A stretch of DNA of 33,352 bases from Bacillota bacterium (GTDB lineage Bacteria; Bacillota; Clostridia; Christensenellales; Pumilibacteraceae), in assembly GCA_009783515.1 (NCBI GenBank), contig WRDI01000009.1, positions 1-33,352 of the forward strand. Direction: 5' to 3'. Numbering within the stretch: position 1 is the first letter of the stretch; every line of letters starts with the position of its first letter. The notes under the pieces were generated by a model. The model made no database searches. It was not told where the DNA came from and saw only the letters and a program-made list of their open reading frames with translations. The position numbers were made by a program, and so were the translations under genes. Shown in pieces: positions 30,827 through 33,352 of this stretch.

Positions 30827-31290
30827 ATGCCGCAGGAAATAAATTTGAAAGCGAAAAGAATAAGCGAAAAGAATAGTGGTAATCGCGTTTATTATTAGGT
30901 TGGCAAGCGCGGCAATACTAATCGCCGACTTTTATATCGCACGTAAGCGGGTTGGTTTGAGGGTTTTGCAACTTTATCTGCGGGTATCGATAGCAGATTC
31001 TCTTACCGGGGACTTATCGGAATAAATTTACTTGCGGTTTTACTTGTTCTCTTTACGGCTGCGGAAGTCTTAACCGAAATCGCGATTAGTATCATAACAG
31101 TTATTTGGCAGAAAAAAAAGTCAGCAACTAAAAGGAATGTCAGCTTTATGTTTGCTTTTCAGATTGTATTTGTAATGTATTTTGAGTAATGTTTTTATCG
31201 GCTCGGATTGGGGTAAATATTTTATTTTTCACAGGCTTTATTATATGGAAAAGGGCTGCGGCTAACCGAATACAAATACAAACACAATAA
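30827..31290 (+). pseudogene. frameshifted small membrane protein gene
   Basis: A strong AAGGAG site precedes an ATG at 30827, but the frame stops after 23 codons (TAG 30896-30898). The cause is an exact 13-bp tandem duplication at 30850-30875. Without one copy the frame reads on as KRIVVIAFIIRLASAA and further hydrophobic sequence to about 31015, where one missing G in a G-run shifts it again; the next frame continues GLIGINLLAVLLVLFTAAEV to a TAA at 31187-31189. A last overlapping frame (31189-31290, 33 codons) adds another helix and a basic tail. Together they describe a four-helix membrane protein of about 150 aa. I do not recognise the family. Its promoter and ribosome site are intact, so decay is recent. 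Confidence 0.65.
30850..30875 (+). repeat. 13-bp tandem duplication (AGCGAAAAGAATA x2)
   Basis: Two exact, adjacent copies of AGCGAAAAGAATA (30850-30862 and 30863-30875) near the start of the membrane protein gene. Because 13 is not a multiple of three, the second copy breaks the frame; loss of one copy would restore it. Confidence 0.9.
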
Positions 31291-31314
31291 TTATTTTTAC
31301 AACGGAGGATAAAG

Positions 31315-32472
31315 ATGGACTATAAATACTTTACAAGTGAGAGCGTGTGCGAGGGGCACCCCGACAAAATCTGCGACCTTATCGCCGATTCTATTTTAGA
31401 CGAAGCTTTGAGCGGCGACAAAAACAGCCGCGTGGCCTGCGAGGTGTGCTGTTCGAGCGGCATGGTGCTTGTTATGGGCGAATTTTCCACCGAGCATTAT
31501 ATCGATATTCCGCGCATTGTCCGCAGGATGATAAGGGAAATCGGGTATGACAGACCGGAACTCGGGTTCGATTACAACGCCGCCGTGCTGAGTTACATCA
31601 ATCAGCAGTCTGAGGACATTGCGCGTGGGATTGATAACGGCGAAAAAACCGCTGATAAGGCGGACAATTTGGGCGCAGGCGACCAAGGCATGATGTTCGG
31701 CTACGCCAGCAGTGAAACGAAAGAGCTTATGCCGTTGCCCGTAACCTTGGCGCACGCCCTGACGCGCAGGGTGAGCGAGGCGCGGAAAAGCGGGGAAATA
31801 AAATACCTGCGCCCCGACGGTAAGGCGCAGGTCACCGTCGCGTATCAAGACGGAAAGCCCGTTTTTGTGGACACGGTGGTGGTCTCCTGTCAGCACGGTC
31901 CCGATGTGGATATAGAGACGTTGCGGAGGGAAGTAACCGAAAAAATCATAAAAAAGGCTATTTCGCCCGCGCTTTTGACGGACGCGACCAAATTTTACAT
32001 TAACCCCACCGGGCGGTTTGTGAAGGGCGGCCCGCACGGCGACAGCGGCCTAACCGGGCGCAAAATTATCGTGGACACCTACGGCGGGATTGTGCCGCAC
32101 GGCGGGGGCTCGTTTTCGGGCAAGGACCCCACAAAGGTCGACCGCAGCGCGAGTTATTACGCCCGCTACGCCGCCAAAAACGTGGTGGCGGCGGGCTTAG
32201 CCGACAGGTGTTTGTTGCAGGTTGCGTACGCGATTGGGCGGGCGTACCCCGTTTCGCTTGGGGTTGATACGTTTGCGACGGGCAAACTTCCAGACGAGCA
32301 AATAGAGGCGATAGTGAGAAAGGTTTTCGACTTCCGCCCGTACAGCATTATCGAGCAACTTGGCTTGCGCGCCCCAATCTATGCGAAAACCACAAATTAC
32401 GGGCATTTTGGCAAGGAAGGCTTGCCATGGGAAAGGGTAGACAAAATACAAGAACTTTTGCGATTGAAATAG
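31315..32472 (+). CDS. metK: S-adenosylmethionine synthase
   Basis: MetK (385 aa) joins methionine and ATP to make S-adenosylmethionine. Signature regions are [15 protein letters not shown] near the N-terminus, the [12 protein letters not shown] hexapeptide region (about 122-133), the phosphate-binding [22 protein letters not shown] (about 263-284; the key GGGAFSGKD motif has Ser for Ala) and a normal C-terminal part. The ATG has GGAGG 7-8 nt upstream. The protein ends in LRLK, and its last two codons and stop form the first unit of a downstream tandem repeat. No SAM-sensing riboswitch is seen in the 400 nt upstream. Confidence 0.97.
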   Translation: MDYKYFTSESVCEGHPDKICDLIADSILDEALSGDKNSRVACEVCCSSGMVLVMGEFSTEHYIDIPRIVRRMIREIGYDRPELGFDYNAAVLSYINQQSEDIARGIDNGEKTADKADNLGAGDQGMMFGYASSETKELMPLPVTLAHALTRRVSEARKSGEIKYLRPDGKAQVTVAYQDGKPVFVDTVVVSCQHGPDVDIETLRREVTEKIIKKAISPALLTDATKFYINPTGRFVKGGPHGDSGLTGRKIIVDTYGGIVPHGGGSFSGKDPTKVDRSASYYARYAAKNVVAAGLADRCLLQVAYAIGRAYPVSLGVDTFATGKLPDEQIEAIVRKVFDFRPYSIIEQLGLRAPIYAKTTNYGHFGKEGLPWERVDKIQELLRLK

Positions 32473-32552
32473 ATTTTTTTGCGGTTGAAATGAAATTTTT
32501 TTGCGGTTTGAAATGAAATTTTTTTGCGTTGAAATGAGATTTTTTTGCGCGG
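32464..32552 (+). repeat. four tandem 21-23-nt repeats starting in the metK stop region
   Basis: Four imperfect copies of TTGAAATGAAATTTTTTTGCGG lie head to tail, at about 32464-32484, 32485-32506, 32507-32528 and 32529-32552. The first contains the last two codons and the TAG of metK. Each copy has a run of seven T, so the array could act as a series of weak transcript ends although no hairpin is present. The rest of the gap to 32765 shows only a CCCC/GGGG hairpin near 32562-32579 and no gene. Confidence 0.85.
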
Positions 32553-32765
32553 TTTTCCGCCCCGCTTCCAGAGGGGTTTCTTTAGGGAGATTCAGAGCCC
32601 CCCCTCCCCTCTGCGAGCCTTCAAAAATTCTCACTTCCGAAAATCTTTGAAACGGATACGCGCTTATATATTTTCTCTGCCCATAGGCAGTTGTTTTCAA
32701 ATTAAGGTAATAGTGGCGACACTTCGTTTATTATTGATTGCTAAGGACGGCTGCTGCGCTATTGG

Positions 32766-33075
32766 TTATTTTTTGGAGCAGATGCTCCTGTGGTTCAGGT
32801 ATCGGTAGCTTTCGCCCACCAGCCTGATGATTTGACAGCGTTCTACTAAGCGGTCTAATAGCGTGGTCGCTATCACCTCGTCGTAGAACAAATCCTTCCA
32901 GCCTTCAAACTCTCTGTTGGTCGCTATTATCAGCGACAGTCTGTTGTTGTAGCCAGCAATAAAGGAATAAACGGTTTTTGCATCCTCCGCCGATAAGGGC
33001 AGGTATCCGACCTCGTCCAGCACAAGCAATTTGCATTCGTCTATGTACTTGAGCCTGAACTTGCTCTTGAAGCGC
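32766..33075 (-). pseudogene. IS21-family istB ATPase, C-terminal fragment
   Basis: The minus strand encodes the last third of an IstB helper ATPase: FKSKFRLKYIDECK, then LLVLDEVGYLPLS with the Walker B Asp-Glu, NREFEGWKDLF, the sensor region LLDRLVERCQIIRLVGESYR, and a stop at 32766. The Walker A half and the istA transposase are missing; upstream of about 33075 the sequence changes to a terminator and tRNA-Leu. It is therefore a broken insertion-sequence remnant. Inverted ends of the element are not seen. Confidence 0.8.
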
Positions 33076-33135
33076 GGACGGCAATCGAAACCAAAAACAT
33101 AGCAAAAAAGAGCCTAAAAAGCCCTTTTTTAATAG

Positions 33136-33173
33136 AAAACAGGCAAGGTTACATCATACATAACCTTGCCTGT
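33136..33173 (-). terminator. terminator after tRNA-Leu
   Basis: A perfect 13-bp stem, ACAGGCAAGGTTA (33139-33151) with its complement (33161-33173), around a 9-nt loop, followed on the minus strand by TTTTCTATT. A second, A/T-rich hairpin lies at about 33105-33131. Confidence 0.9.
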
Positions 33174-33176
33174 CTA

Positions 33177-33261
33177 TGGTGCGACGGGTGGGATTTGAAC
33201 CCACACGAGATTAATCACTAGCTCCTGAGACTAGCGCGTCTGCCAATTCCGCCACCGTCGC
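33177..33261 (-). tRNA. tRNA-Leu (anticodon CAG)
   Basis: On the minus strand the acceptor stem GCGACGG/CCGTCGC is followed by discriminator A and an encoded CCA. The D arm GGCGGAATTGGCAGACGC is typical of tRNA-Leu. The anticodon stem CTAGT/GCTAG holds the loop CTCAGGA (CAG), and a long variable arm follows, as expected for a class II tRNA; the T loop is GTTCAAATC. Length is 85 nt with CCA. Confidence 0.97.
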
Positions 33262-33343
33262 ACGCTAAACGTCCTATACGCCAAAGAGCCCTAACCATAC
33301 ATAAGACCTCCCGCATATACGGCAAATCTTAGGCGCAGAGTGG

Positions 33344-33349
33344 ATTATA
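33344..33349 (-). promoter_or_regulatory. -10 box of the probable tRNA-Leu promoter (cut by the window edge)
   Basis: TATAAT on the minus strand, preceded by TGC, lies 83 nt before the tRNA-Leu 5' end. The -35 box would fall outside the window, so this is only partly supported. Confidence 0.4.
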
Positions 33350-33352
33350 GCA

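Noticed and set aside
31396..32037. 213-codon minus-strand frame inside metK
   Set aside because: It is the opposite strand of a clear metK gene; the high GC at third positions creates the open frame.
32197..32700. 167-codon minus-strand frame opposite the end of metK
   Set aside because: It is antisense to metK and its repeated Gln/Lys/Asn stretches are a translation of the tandem repeat.
1..33352. CRISPR array, toxin-antitoxin or phage-defence system
   Set aside because: The regular short repeats here are 7-nt tandem units or 21-23-nt units without unique spacers, and no cas or nuclease-type genes are seen.

Overview
The window looks like a chromosome segment of an anaerobic, endospore-forming Clostridia-type Bacillota from an animal gut or similar host niche. 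The reasons are a spoIIAA-spoIIAB-sigF cluster, a separate bofA, textbook sigma-A promoters with 16-18 nt spacers, GGAGG-type ribosome sites, several TTG starts, a cobalamin riboswitch, and a set of secreted or glycan-directed functions that fit life on host material. There is no rRNA or other species marker, so I cannot name the organism.

Layout. 0.2-1.7 kb: a nicotinamidase-like hydrolase and a LOG-family nucleotide phosphoribohydrolase, both on the minus strand. 1.8-9.4 kb: a seven-gene minus-strand operon from one strong promoter at 9.5 kb, in the order nagB, nagA, ROK sugar kinase, GH29 alpha-fucosidase, cutC, Rhizobium-type asparaginase, GH20 hexosaminidase. It looks like a route for breaking down fucosylated GlcNAc, possibly including GlcNAc-Asn. 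10.0-12.9 kb: tRNA-Pro with an integrase remnant at its 3' side, then the spoIIA operon, which is interspersed with paired arrays of a 7-nt repeat. 12.9-15.9 kb: a lipoprotein serpin and a CofE-like ligase. 16.1-18.8 kb: a membrane-bound HTH regulator with a palindromic operator, a zinc-ribbon polytopic membrane protein and a small membrane protein. 18.8-26.1 kb: a GNAT-like protein, a membrane protein, a secreted M64 peptidase with Ig-like repeats, an Lgt with a C-terminal extension, and a VanW protein. 26.3-28.7 kb: divergent cca and a diacylglycerol-kinase-family gene, both apparently leaderless, with a heptamer element between them. 28.7-30.3 kb: a B12 riboswitch, a DUF4430 (transcobalamin-like) lipoprotein and an ECF S-component-like protein. 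30.4-33.3 kb: bofA, a membrane-protein pseudogene broken by an exact 13-bp duplication, metK with tandem repeats starting at its stop codon, an IS21 istB fragment, and tRNA-Leu.

Working together: the fucosidase and hexosaminidase can release fucose and GlcNAc, the ROK kinase can make GlcNAc-6-P, and NagA and NagB carry it to fructose-6-P, while the asparaginase could release the Asn end. Lgt would lipidate the serpin and the B12-associated lipoprotein. SpoIIAA, SpoIIAB and SigF control the forespore programme, and BofA restrains pro-sigma-K processing. The most unusual signal is the family of inverted-paired AATGCNC heptamer arrays. At least five copies are seen, three inside the spoIIA operon, and one supplies the SpoIIAB C-terminus. 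The pseudogene broken by a reversible-looking tandem duplication is also notable.
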